This document shows, in pieces, positions 37,164 to 45,557 of a stretch of DNA of 64,000 bases. The translations under genes were made by a program, and so were the position numbers. The stretch covers positions 1,426,001 to 1,490,000 of the forward strand of contig OY970217.1 in the NCBI GenBank assembly GCA_963713965.1. Reading direction: 5' to 3'. Source of the stretch: CALAGB01 sp963713965. GTDB lineage: Bacteria > Chloroflexota > Chloroflexia > Thermomicrobiales > Thermomicrobiaceae. How positions within the stretch are numbered: the first letter of the stretch is position 1; each line of letters opens with the position of its first letter. The notes under the pieces are model-generated. The model was not told where the DNA came from. It was given only the letters and a program-made list of their open reading frames with translations, and did not search any database.

Positions 37164-39434
37164 GTGGCACGGCGACGGATTGGCGGGACAACAGAACGTG
37201 GAGCGTTCCTGGCCCGATGGATCGCGAGACGACGGTCGCTGACCGCGCGACTGACGCGCGGCCCGGTGCTGGCGCGATCGCTCTCCGGCGAGCCTCTCGA
37301 TCCCATGTACCGGATACCGTCGCGTCGCTTCAGGCCCGCATTGCTGTCGGCACCGATCGCCGAAGGCGCGATTGACGTCTACGAGTTCTTCGAGCCGGAG
37401 GAAGACGACAACGTCCCCGATTTCGAGGCTGTCGTGGCACACGCTGACGACCTTGATGACGTTGAGTTGGAAGCTCCCGCGACCACGCAGGTACCTGAGA
37501 CCAATGATCTCGCGCATCAGCCGTCACAAACGAGCGAACCGGTCGACCGGATCGTCGCTGAAAGTCCTTCGCCAGCTCAGCCCCCTGCCACCGAACGCTC
37601 AAGGCGGACGGCGGCTCCAGCTAGCGAGCCAGACTCGCGAACAAGCCTGCCAATGCCGCGCCCAGACGTCGTGGTGAACGCGTCGACGCAGCCTGACACG
37701 GCGGCTATTCCGCGGATTCCAACGTCTGAGCCTGACTCGGGCGATGTCGCGAGTCCGATCGCCGAAGTTGAGACTGTTGCCTCATTCGAGCCGGTCGCGG
37801 CCGAACAGGTCGAATCAGTGGCCATGGATACGGACGCTCCGGCTACCGAGGAAGCACGCGCGCCCGTCGAGACTCAGAACCGTCCCGATGAGATCGATCA
37901 GCCGCTGGCTACCGAGGCTGCTCCCGCGCCAAGTTCTTCTTCGGACTCGGAGAGCATGAAGGCGGCTACACCCAACATCCAGCCTGCAGAGGAACAACTG
38001 CCCGAGACGCCGGAGAGAGCAGCGGCAGTACAGGCGCGCGCGCCGGAGCCAACCGAATCGCTGCAGCTCCCCACTCAGAACCTGGAACGTGTGACGCTTG
38101 AACCCGAACATGAACCGCCAACGCTGGCAACACCTGAGGTTGTGGATGCGGCCAGCGCTTCGATTGAACGCGAAGTTCCAGCTGTCGAAGCGACCGGCCC
38201 GGTCGTTTCCGAGTCAGGTGACACGCAGTCTGCTCTGGTTGATGCGCCCGTTCTCGAATCCATTGAGGAACAAAAGCGGTCATTCGTTTCTGAGGAAGTG
38301 TCCGCGTCGAACCGCGTCGAGATCCGGCGGCCCAGGCGTCCGCGACCGCCACAGCCCTCACTACCCGAACCACGCGCCTCGGACGGGCTCTTCGTCGAGT
38401 CGCAAGGCGATCGGTCGCCGCAATCGTGGATCGAGCGACTGGTCGACGTCGTGCGGCAGGAGCGGGCTCAAGCCGCTGAGCAGCGAGGCGAAACGCCAAC
38501 CACATTAGCAGCACCCGCCACCGAACTGACCGAACAGCGCGAGCGCCCGTCCGAATCGACCCGGCGGTTCTTGACGCCATTGGTGGGCATTGACCCCGCC
38601 GACGTCCCAATTCACCGTGGCGTGCAGGCGAGTCGGATTGCCGATTCGCACCACGCCGACGCTGTGACGACAGGTGGTGAGGTCTTCGTCGCGGCCGGGT
38701 TCTCTGAGGAGACGCCGGAAGGGCTCGGGTTGTTGGCTCACGAACTGACGCACGTCGCCCGGAACCGGCAACCACGGTTCGTACCGCCCATCGCCGCGAC
38801 GTCGTCATCGCGTCCGCCCGTCACGTTTTCACATGACAGTGGCGACGATAGCAATGAAGAATCGGTCGCGCTCGAGGTCGAGCAGACTGTGCAAACTGAA
38901 GCCCGGAACGTGCAGCGCGCGCGGCAGATCAATCCATTCGTCGCCGCTGAGACTGACGCCGCGACTACATCTGCAGCGCAGCGTTCTCCCACAAATCGGG
39001 AGACGCCGTTTCGACCATTGCAGGTCCAATCCGAATCGTTCGAGGGCGAACCAGCGCCGACTGTTTCCAACGCCGCAAATGACGAATGGGGCGGGTTGCC
39101 GACCCCTTGGGAGCCGATGCCCGATTGGCTGGCCCCGGCGCCAACTCCAGTCAACGTTGCACTGCCGAACAACGGCAACGGCAGCGCGACAGCCAACGCG
39201 CCATTGGCCCGCATGTCGGTTCAGGCAGTGGCGACAGCGGATTCATCCGCACCCGCAGCTCAAACCGCCGCGACCAATCGCTCGTCGGCCTCCAGCGAAG
39301 CACCGGCGTCATCGTCCAGCTCCGGAGGGGGCGAGCACCAGGGCGGAGTCGAGCCCGATCTCGACGCGATGGCGCGACAGGTCTACGGCGTCCTCAAGCG
39401 ACGGCTGGCGGCTGAGCGCCGTCGACTCGGCTAG
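37164..39434 (+). CDS. DUF4157 (eCIS core) protein with long Pro/Glu/Ala-rich region
   Basis: A 756-residue protein. Residues 65-370 are low-complexity and rich in Glu, Pro, Ala, Ser and Thr. Residues 470-545 hold a DUF4157 domain, including VPIHRG, TTGGEVFVAAGF and the zinc-peptidase-like HELTH (526-530). The rest is again disordered and ends with a QVYGVLKRRLAAERR helix, shared with the 61-residue protein. DUF4157 is strongly linked to eCIS loci, often on cargo or processing factors. No other tape-measure candidate exists and this gene occupies the usual tape-measure slot between tube and spike genes, so a ruler role is possible. The GTG start is 2 bp after tube protein 2. Confidence 0.8.
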   Translation: MARRRIGGTTERGAFLARWIARRRSLTARLTRGPVLARSLSGEPLDPMYRIPSRRFRPALLSAPIAEGAIDVYEFFEPEEDDNVPDFEAVVAHADDLDDVELEAPATTQVPETNDLAHQPSQTSEPVDRIVAESPSPAQPPATERSRRTAAPASEPDSRTSLPMPRPDVVVNASTQPDTAAIPRIPTSEPDSGDVASPIAEVETVASFEPVAAEQVESVAMDTDAPATEEARAPVETQNRPDEIDQPLATEAAPAPSSSSDSESMKAATPNIQPAEEQLPETPERAAAVQARAPEPTESLQLPTQNLERVTLEPEHEPPTLATPEVVDAASASIEREVPAVEATGPVVSESGDTQSALVDAPVLESIEEQKRSFVSEEVSASNRVEIRRPRRPRPPQPSLPEPRASDGLFVESQGDRSPQSWIERLVDVVRQERAQAAEQRGETPTTLAAPATELTEQRERPSESTRRFLTPLVGIDPADVPIHRGVQASRIADSHHADAVTTGGEVFVAAGFSEETPEGLGLLAHELTHVARNRQPRFVPPIAATSSSRPPVTFSHDSGDDSNEESVALEVEQTVQTEARNVQRARQINPFVAAETDAATTSAAQRSPTNRETPFRPLQVQSESFEGEPAPTVSNAANDEWGGLPTPWEPMPDWLAPAPTPVNVALPNNGNGSATANAPLARMSVQAVATADSSAPAAQTAATNRSSASSEAPASSSSSGGGEHQGGVEPDLDAMARQVYGVLKRRLAAERRRLG

Positions 39435-39457
39435 GTCAGAGACGAAAGGCATCGACG

Positions 39458-40117
39458 ATGAGCAACACGACGCTGGCCAAAGCCAAGATTATCAACCTCG
39501 ATAGTGGCGGGGCCGAGATTGCCTGCATGTTCAACCCGAAGGAGTACTCCTTCAGCAAATCGAACTCCTGGTCTCAGGGGAAGACCAAAGGGGCCAACGT
39601 TCCACAGCTGGAGTTCGGTGGCGGGCAGCCCGCTACGCTGACCATGACTCTCTTCTTCGACACCTACAGCGAGGGGACCGACGTCCGTTCCACCTACACC
39701 GATGCCATTTGGGAGCTGATGCTGATAGACGACAGCCTCAAGGATAAGAAGAACAAGAAAGGCAGACCGCCAAAGGTTCGCTTTCAGTGGGGATCGGCCT
39801 GGTCCTTCGACGCCGTCATCACCAGTTTGAAGCAGCAGTTCAGCCTCTTTCTGGCCAACGGTACGCCCGTCCGCGCCAGTCTGGACGTCACCTTCCAGCA
39901 GGTGAAGGACGCCAAGCTCTTCCCGCGCCAGAACCCAACCTCCGGCGGCGAGCCGGGCGGTCGCCTCTGGACCGTCACGTCAGGCGACACGCTGGCCTGG
40001 ATTGCCTACATGGAGTATGGCGACGCCACGCTCTGGCGTCGCATCGCCGAGCGCAACCGGCTGGCTAAAGTGCGCAGGCTTACCCCCGGAACGGTGCTGG
40101 AGATCCCCAATGTCTGA
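39458..40117 (+). CDS. CIS tube-initiator / LysM baseplate protein (Pvc7-like)
   Basis: A 219-residue protein. The N-terminal part (AKIINLDSGGAEIACMFNPKEYSFSKSNSW, LTMTLFFDTYSEGTDVR) belongs to the CIS tube/hub adaptor family, and residues 168-219 form a LysM domain (WTVTSGDTLAWIAYMEYG, LTPGTVLEIPN). In T4 terms it corresponds to the gp53/gp48-like adaptor between the spike and the first tube ring. It overlaps the spike gene by 8 bp. Confidence 0.9.
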   Translation: MSNTTLAKAKIINLDSGGAEIACMFNPKEYSFSKSNSWSQGKTKGANVPQLEFGGGQPATLTMTLFFDTYSEGTDVRSTYTDAIWELMLIDDSLKDKKNKKGRPPKVRFQWGSAWSFDAVITSLKQQFSLFLANGTPVRASLDVTFQQVKDAKLFPRQNPTSGGEPGGRLWTVTSGDTLAWIAYMEYGDATLWRRIAERNRLAKVRRLTPGTVLEIPNV

Positions 40118-41768
40118 CACCAGTCAGCTCCTGAGCCAGTTCTACGTCAAGCTGAGCGGTGCGGACGCGTCCGACGACTTCAACCGCGATCTGCTCGAAG
40201 TGACGATCGAGTCGAGCCTGCACCTGCCGGACGTCGCCACTGTGGTGCTGCATGATCCCACATTGCATTGGATCGACGACGCTAGCCTCGAGCCTGGCAC
40301 GCCGTTGGAGATTTCGGCCAAAGCGGACAAAGCGACGGCAGCGATTTTCGACGGTGAGATCATCGAGATCGAGCCCGATTTCGGCCCGGGCACGCACAAC
40401 TTGATCGTGCGCGCCTTCGACCGGCTGCATCGCCTTGGACGCGGGCGACAGGTTCGCTCGTTTCAGAATGTCAGTGACTCGGATCTGGTGCAGCGCATCG
40501 CCTCGGAAGTCGGGCTGCAGGCGAAGGTCGGCTCAACACCGGAAGTGCACGAATACCTGCTGCAGGACAATCAGACAAATCTCGAGTTCCTGCGTGCGCG
40601 GGCGGCATCGCTCGGTTTTCTCCTCTTCACTCGCGGCAAGACGCTCCACTGCGAGCCGATCGAGACGAGCGGCACACCCACCAAGCTGGAATGGGGCGTA
40701 ACTTTGAGCGCCTTTCACCCGCGCATGACGACCATCGACCAGGTGACCAAGGTCGTGGTGCGCGGTTGGGATCCTGATTCGCGCCAGGAGATCGTAGGTC
40801 AGGCAACCAACGGCACAAGCGCGCCGTCAGTGGGGGAAAAGAAGACCGGCGGAGACCTGGCTCAGGGCGCGTTCAATATCGACGCACAATATCAAATCGC
40901 CAGTCAGGCAGTCCGCTCGCAGTCGGCTGCGGATCAACTGGCCCAGGCAGGCGCCGATCAGCTCACGGGACGCTTCATCGAAGCCGAAGGGACCTGCGGT
41001 GGTAATCCAGGCGTTACCGCCGGATCGCTGATCGACGTCTCGGCCGTAGGGAATCGATTCAGCGGCACCTATTTCGTCACCTCGGCCACGCATCACTACA
41101 GCAGTCAGGCTGGCTACACGACCGAGTTCAACGTCTCGGGCTATCACGCGTCAACCCTGCTGACCGTACTGCAGCCGCGCGAATCGGAACTGCATGCCAA
41201 CGGTCTGATGATTGGGGTCGTCACCGACAATCTCGATCCGTCCGACATCGGCCGCGTCAAAGTCAAAATCCCGAGCCTCTCTTCCGACACGACGACGAAT
41301 TGGGCACGGGTCGTCATCCCTGGCGGCGGTCCGGACCGGGGATTCGAGTTCCTGCCGGAGGTCAATGACGAGGTCCTGATTGGTTTCGAGATGGGGGACG
41401 TGCGCTACCCCTATGTCCTCGGTGGACTCTGGAACGGCGTCGACGCCCCACCGAAGGGGAGTAGCGACCTGATAAGCGGCGGCAAAGTGCAGCGGCGCGT
41501 CATCCGCTCGCGAAACGGCAACGTCATTACGCTCGATGATACGGACGGCGCCGGAGGCATCTCCGTCGAGGACAAGAACGGCAACAAGTTGACGCTCGAC
41601 AGTGGCGCCAACTCCCTCACTATCGAGATCAAGGGGGACACGACGCTGAAGGCGCAGGGGAACTTGACGCTCGAAGCACAAGGGAACATCGAGCTGAAGG
41701 GATTCAGCATCAAGGTGGAGGGGAACGCGACGGTCGACGTCAAGGGATCCGCCATCAACCTCAACTGA
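40110..41768 (+). CDS. VgrG-like spike/hub protein (Pvc8-like)
   Basis: A 552-residue spike trimer subunit. Residues 1-360 are the gp27-like hub (FDGEIIEIEPDFGPGTHNLIVRAFDRLHRLG, DNQTNLEFLRARAASLGF). Residues about 370-450 are the gp5-like OB fold (GVVTDNLDPSDIGRVKVKIPSL, GFEFLPEVNDEVLIGFEMGD). The C-terminal 90 residues are a short beta-helix of repeating GxxTLxAQGN units (LKAQGNLTLEAQGNIELKG). The start at 40110 overlaps the preceding gene; the open frame extends upstream but without homology. No toxin domain is fused. Confidence 0.93.
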   Translation: MSDTSQLLSQFYVKLSGADASDDFNRDLLEVTIESSLHLPDVATVVLHDPTLHWIDDASLEPGTPLEISAKADKATAAIFDGEIIEIEPDFGPGTHNLIVRAFDRLHRLGRGRQVRSFQNVSDSDLVQRIASEVGLQAKVGSTPEVHEYLLQDNQTNLEFLRARAASLGFLLFTRGKTLHCEPIETSGTPTKLEWGVTLSAFHPRMTTIDQVTKVVVRGWDPDSRQEIVGQATNGTSAPSVGEKKTGGDLAQGAFNIDAQYQIASQAVRSQSAADQLAQAGADQLTGRFIEAEGTCGGNPGVTAGSLIDVSAVGNRFSGTYFVTSATHHYSSQAGYTTEFNVSGYHASTLLTVLQPRESELHANGLMIGVVTDNLDPSDIGRVKVKIPSLSSDTTTNWARVVIPGGGPDRGFEFLPEVNDEVLIGFEMGDVRYPYVLGGLWNGVDAPPKGSSDLISGGKVQRRVIRSRNGNVITLDDTDGAGGISVEDKNGNKLTLDSGANSLTIEIKGDTTLKAQGNLTLEAQGNIELKGFSIKVEGNATVDVKGSAINLN

Positions 41769-41778
41769 GAAGGGGCAC

Positions 41779-42171
41779 ATGGGTCAGCCAGCCGCCAAAC
41801 AGGGCGACCAGATTACGGCCATCGACACGCACATCATCATGATCCCGTCTCCGGGTGGGCCGGTGCCGACTCCATTGCCGCATCCATTCAACGGGATCAT
41901 CAACGGCAACCTGAGTTCGACAGTCTTCATCATGGGGCAGCCGGCCGCCACGCAGGGAAGCACCGCCGACAATATGCCGCCACACATCCCGCAGGGCGGT
42001 CCGTTTCAGCGACCGCCGTCCAACAAAGGGCAGATCGTGAATGGCAGCATGACCGTGATGATCGACGGCAAACCGGCGGCACGATCGGGAGATACGGCGT
42101 TGACCTGCAACGATCCGGTCGATCTGCCCAACGGAACGGTCATCGCTGTAGGGACGGTGCTCATTGGATAG
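41779..42171 (+). CDS. PAAR-like spike-tip protein (Pvc10-like)
   Basis: A 130-residue PAAR-type protein that would cap the VgrG trimer as the piercing tip. It has two pseudo-repeats with MGQPAAKQGD and IMGQPAATQGS, and the end carries DGKPAARSGDTALTCNDP. His and Cys residues (H17, H35, C109 region) could bind the metal that pins PAAR cones. It has no extension or toxin domain. It follows the spike gene by 10 bp. Confidence 0.88.
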   Translation: MGQPAAKQGDQITAIDTHIIMIPSPGGPVPTPLPHPFNGIINGNLSSTVFIMGQPAATQGSTADNMPPHIPQGGPFQRPPSNKGQIVNGSMTVMIDGKPAARSGDTALTCNDPVDLPNGTVIAVGTVLIG

Positions 42172-42178
42172 ACGCGAG

Positions 42179-42583
42179 ATGGCCGATTTTCTCGGCACCG
42201 GCTGGGCCTTCCCGGTGGGTGTCGACGCTCGCGGCCGCATCGCCCTGGCTCGACGCGAGCGAGACATCGAGGAAGCCATCCTCATCATCTTGCTGACGCC
42301 CAAGGGCCAGCGCATCATGCGGCCGGAATTCGGCTGCCAGGTCCACGACCTGATCTTTGCGCCCAACGATCCGACGACCGCTGGGCTGGCTGCCTACTAC
42401 GTCGAACAAGCGCTCGGGATGTGGGAGCCTCGCATCGACGTGGAGCAAGTCACGGCCAGACCGGACGACGACGATCCCGCGCGATTGCTGATCGAGATCC
42501 GCTATCGCATCAAGGCAACGTACGACAGCCGTACCCTCGTCTTCCCGTTCTATCGGATTCCGGGCGAAGCCGCCGCCGACTGA
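42179..42583 (+). CDS. gp25-like baseplate wedge protein (Pvc9-like)
   Basis: A 134-residue gp25/GPW family protein. FLGTGWAFPVGVDARGRIALARRERDIEEAILIILLTPKGQRIMRPEFGC is the full family signature; this subunit nucleates sheath assembly at the baseplate. I chose the ATG at 42179, which begins with the conserved MADFLGTGW. A TTG at 42164 preceded by AGGGACGG, overlapping the PAAR stop, is also possible and would add five residues. Confidence 0.92.
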   Translation: MADFLGTGWAFPVGVDARGRIALARRERDIEEAILIILLTPKGQRIMRPEFGCQVHDLIFAPNDPTTAGLAAYYVEQALGMWEPRIDVEQVTARPDDDDPARLLIEIRYRIKATYDSRTLVFPFYRIPGEAAAD

Positions 42584-42595
42584 GTTAGGGAGAAT

Positions 42596-44590
42596 ATGCC
42601 GCTACCTACACCGATTCTCGATGACCGGCGCTTCCAGGACATCGTCGACCAGGCCAAGAGCCTGATTCCGCGCTACTGTCCGGAGTGGACCGACCACAAC
42701 GTCAGCGACCCGGGCGTGACGCTCATAGAGCTCTTCGCCTGGATGACCGACATGCTCCTCTACCGGGTCAACCAGGTACCGGACAAGCTTTACGTCAAGT
42801 TCCTCGAGCTAATCGGGGTGCGGCTCGATCCTCCGCGCGCCGCCAACGTGCCCATGACCTTCTATCTCTCGGCTCCCCAAGACACCGACCTGACCATCCC
42901 CGCCGGGACTGAGACGGCCACTATCCGTACCGAGACCAGCCCGGCGATCATCTTCACCACGGAGTCAAACCTGACGATCCGCCCGCCGGAGGTTCTCTCC
43001 GCCTACACACGCATCGCGGCGCGCGGCGATCAGGCCTGGATCCAGCACGATCTGCGACAACTGGACCTTCCCGGTCAGAAGATCCCCCTCTTCTCGCCCA
43101 ATCCCGTGCCGAACGATGCCTTCTACGTTTCGCTGGCGAAGGACCACGGTCAGCACGTGCTGGCGCTGGTCATCGCCTGTGAACTGGCCGGCGGCGCAGG
43201 CGTCGATCCCAAGAACCCGCCCCTAGAGTGGCAGGTCTGGCAGGGGGCCGCGACACGCTGGGTCAACTGTACCGTCGAGTACGACGGCACAGGCGGCTTC
43301 AATGAGTCAGGCGAGATCATCTTGCACGTCCCCGACATGGCCGAAGGCGAATTTCAGGGACAGCGGTCTTATTGGCTGCGCTGTCGACTCACGGAAGCGC
43401 AAGCCGGTCAGGGCGCCTATCGTGTCTCGCCGGACATCGAGCACCTGGGCATCGAGGCGCGCGGTGGCACAGTCCGCGCTCGCCAGGCCAGCACGGTCGA
43501 GAACGAAGTCCTTGGGCGCAGCGACGGCGCGTCGGGCCAGACCTATTCACTGCTCCATTCACCGATCCTTTCCCGTGATCCAGCCCGTGACGTTCTGATC
43601 GTCGACACGCCTGGATTCGACTCGGAGACCTGGACCGAAGTGAACGATTTCGCCGATTCGAACGCCGACGATCGCCACTTCACCCTCGACAGCCAGGACG
43701 GCCGGCTCCTACTCGGCCCAACTATCCTGCAACCGGATGGAACCGTGTATCGATTTGGCGCGGTCCCGCCCAAAGGGAGCACGCTCCGGTTCGCGCGCTA
43801 TCAGCACGGCGGCGGAGTGGGTGGAAACGTGCCAAGCGGAACCATCACCGTCCTCAAGTCCTCCATCCCCTACGTCGCACGCGTGGTCAATCGCGAGCCC
43901 GCCGTAGGAGGACGTGACGCGCAATCGCTTGACGACGCAAAGCTGCGGGCACCGCAAACGTTGCGCACACGCAGCCGCGCCGTGACCGCCGATGACTTCG
44001 AGTATCTGGCCCGGGAGATTTCGGGCGTTGCGCGCTCTTGCTGTCTGACTCCGGGCGCGCAGCCGCCTGAGCCAAACGACCCGCGCCCAGGTCAGATCTT
44101 CGTGGTGGTGCTGCCGCAGGTCGATTCTCCCAACCGGCAAATCCCACCCGAACAGCTCACGCTTTCCGCCGAGATTCGTGGGGCGGTGATGTCGCATCTC
44201 AACGAGCGCCGCCTGCTCGGTAGCACGCTGGAAGTTCAGCCGCCGCAGTACAACTGGGTTTCGGTACAGGCCATCCTGCGCGTCCCGGACCGCAGCGATC
44301 CTGGTCTGATGGCTGAAGTGCAGACTTTGGCCACCGCCGCCCTCTATCGTTATCTGAACCCGCACGTCGGCGGACCCACCGAAGACGGCTGGCCGTTCGG
44401 GCGCGACCTGCATCTTTCCGAGGTTTACGCACTCATGCAACGCGTGCCGTACGTCGAATTCGTCGAGGAAGTGCGCATCAACCTGGCCGACCCAAACAAT
44501 TTCGGCGCGACACGTCCAGCTCCGCCGCGACTGGAGATCCCACGTAACGCGCTCATCTGCTCAGGGCAGCACGAGGTGACGGTCCGATGA
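42596..44590 (+). CDS. baseplate J-like wedge protein (Pvc11-like)
   Basis: A 664-residue baseplate protein with an N-terminal gp6/J signature (DDRRFQDIVDQAKSLIPRYCPEWTDHNVSDPGVTLIELFAWMTDMLLYR). Central jelly-roll-like domains follow, then a C-terminal RTRSRAVTADDFEYLARE plus EVYALMQRVPYVEFVEEV region. Homologues dimerise around the baseplate hub. It follows gp25 by 12 bp. The length is within the normal range for the eCIS form of this protein. Confidence 0.93.
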   Translation: MPLPTPILDDRRFQDIVDQAKSLIPRYCPEWTDHNVSDPGVTLIELFAWMTDMLLYRVNQVPDKLYVKFLELIGVRLDPPRAANVPMTFYLSAPQDTDLTIPAGTETATIRTETSPAIIFTTESNLTIRPPEVLSAYTRIAARGDQAWIQHDLRQLDLPGQKIPLFSPNPVPNDAFYVSLAKDHGQHVLALVIACELAGGAGVDPKNPPLEWQVWQGAATRWVNCTVEYDGTGGFNESGEIILHVPDMAEGEFQGQRSYWLRCRLTEAQAGQGAYRVSPDIEHLGIEARGGTVRARQASTVENEVLGRSDGASGQTYSLLHSPILSRDPARDVLIVDTPGFDSETWTEVNDFADSNADDRHFTLDSQDGRLLLGPTILQPDGTVYRFGAVPPKGSTLRFARYQHGGGVGGNVPSGTITVLKSSIPYVARVVNREPAVGGRDAQSLDDAKLRAPQTLRTRSRAVTADDFEYLAREISGVARSCCLTPGAQPPEPNDPRPGQIFVVVLPQVDSPNRQIPPEQLTLSAEIRGAVMSHLNERRLLGSTLEVQPPQYNWVSVQAILRVPDRSDPGLMAEVQTLATAALYRYLNPHVGGPTEDGWPFGRDLHLSEVYALMQRVPYVEFVEEVRINLADPNNFGATRPAPPRLEIPRNALICSGQHEVTVR

Positions 44591-44609
44591 CGGACGAGGT
44601 GATGGCCTG

Positions 44610-45557
44610 ATGTCCTCCAATCTGGGACAGCTCATCATCCAGATCGAGGGAAACGTCGTTCAGACGTATTCCATCTCGAAGCCCATCGTCGTGTTCGGTC
44701 GCGTGCCGGGGAACGACGTCACGCTGCCTCACCCTCAGGTCTCGCGCCAGCATTCCGAGCTGCGCATCGAGGGATCGCGCATCACCATTACCGATCTCAA
44801 CAGCTCCAACGGAACCTTCGTCAACGGGGAACGTCTTCTCCCCGATCAGCCTCGCGTCCTCACCTCCGGCGATATCTTCACCATCGGTCCATTCTCGATC
44901 CGCTATATTGCCCCGGAGGCGCAGGAGCAGCCGAGCGTCGAGGTCGTTCCGGACAACCCAGATGAACCGCCCCTGGAGGACGTCGTTCCAGTCGAGCCTG
45001 AGGAGCCCGAACCGATCGTGTTCGTGCCGATCGAGCCGGCGCCGGTGGCCCCGCCGCGACCGACCTTCCCAGCCATCACGGCTGACCCCGCCAGCGAGGG
45101 ATATCTGGTCGATCTGCCGGTAATCTTCCAGGAGATTGATTTCCTACGCCGCTTCCTCCTCATCTTCGCCTCGATTTGGGAACCATTGGAACTGCGGCAG
45201 GATCACATCGAGCTCTATTTCGATCCACGCACGTCGCCAAGATCGTTCCTACCGTGGCTGGCGAACTGGCTTGACATCTCCTTCAATCGCCACTGGCCCG
45301 AAGCGCGTATCCGTCACCTGCTGGCCGAAGCCATCGATCTTTATCGCTGGCGTGGCACGGCATACGGCATGACGCGTATGATCGAGGTCTGCACTGGCAT
45401 TACTCCGGAGATCTCGGACGATCCCGAGAATCCGATGGTGTTTCACGTCCGCATGGCCACACCGGTCGACAGCGGCGTCGATCAGGGATTGGTCGACGAT
45501 CTCATCCGGTCACACAAACCGGCTCACACCGGTTACACGCTGGAAATGGTGTCATGA
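44610..45557 (+). CDS. FHA domain fused to gpI-like baseplate protein (Pvc12-like region)
   Basis: A 315-residue two-part protein. Residues 1-100 are an FHA domain (VFGRVPGNDVTLPHPQVSRQHSELRI, LNSSNGTFVNGERL), with the phosphothreonine-binding Arg, Ser, His and Asn all present. Residues 100-155 are a Glu/Pro/Val-rich linker. Residues 160-315 are the phage-tail gpI-like domain (FLRRFLLIFASIWEPLELRQDHIELYFDPRTSPRSFLPWLANWLD, RIRHLLAEAIDLYRWRGTAYG). The tail part should sit in the baseplate; the FHA would let it recognise a phosphorylated partner. It overlaps the kinase gene by 4 bp (ATGA), implying coupled translation. Confidence 0.88.
   Translation: MSSNLGQLIIQIEGNVVQTYSISKPIVVFGRVPGNDVTLPHPQVSRQHSELRIEGSRITITDLNSSNGTFVNGERLLPDQPRVLTSGDIFTIGPFSIRYIAPEAQEQPSVEVVPDNPDEPPLEDVVPVEPEEPEPIVFVPIEPAPVAPPRPTFPAITADPASEGYLVDLPVIFQEIDFLRRFLLIFASIWEPLELRQDHIELYFDPRTSPRSFLPWLANWLDISFNRHWPEARIRHLLAEAIDLYRWRGTAYGMTRMIEVCTGITPEISDDPENPMVFHVRMATPVDSGVDQGLVDDLIRSHKPAHTGYTLEMVS

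Noticed and set aside
37966..38808. 280-codon minus-strand open frame inside the DUF4157 gene
   Set aside because: Arg/Pro-rich shadow of the low-complexity region; no ribosome-binding site or recognisable content.
44610..45557. FHA domain considered as a separate gene fused by frameshift error
   Set aside because: A single continuous frame with a natural Glu/Pro linker and one ribosome-binding site; no internal start is supported.
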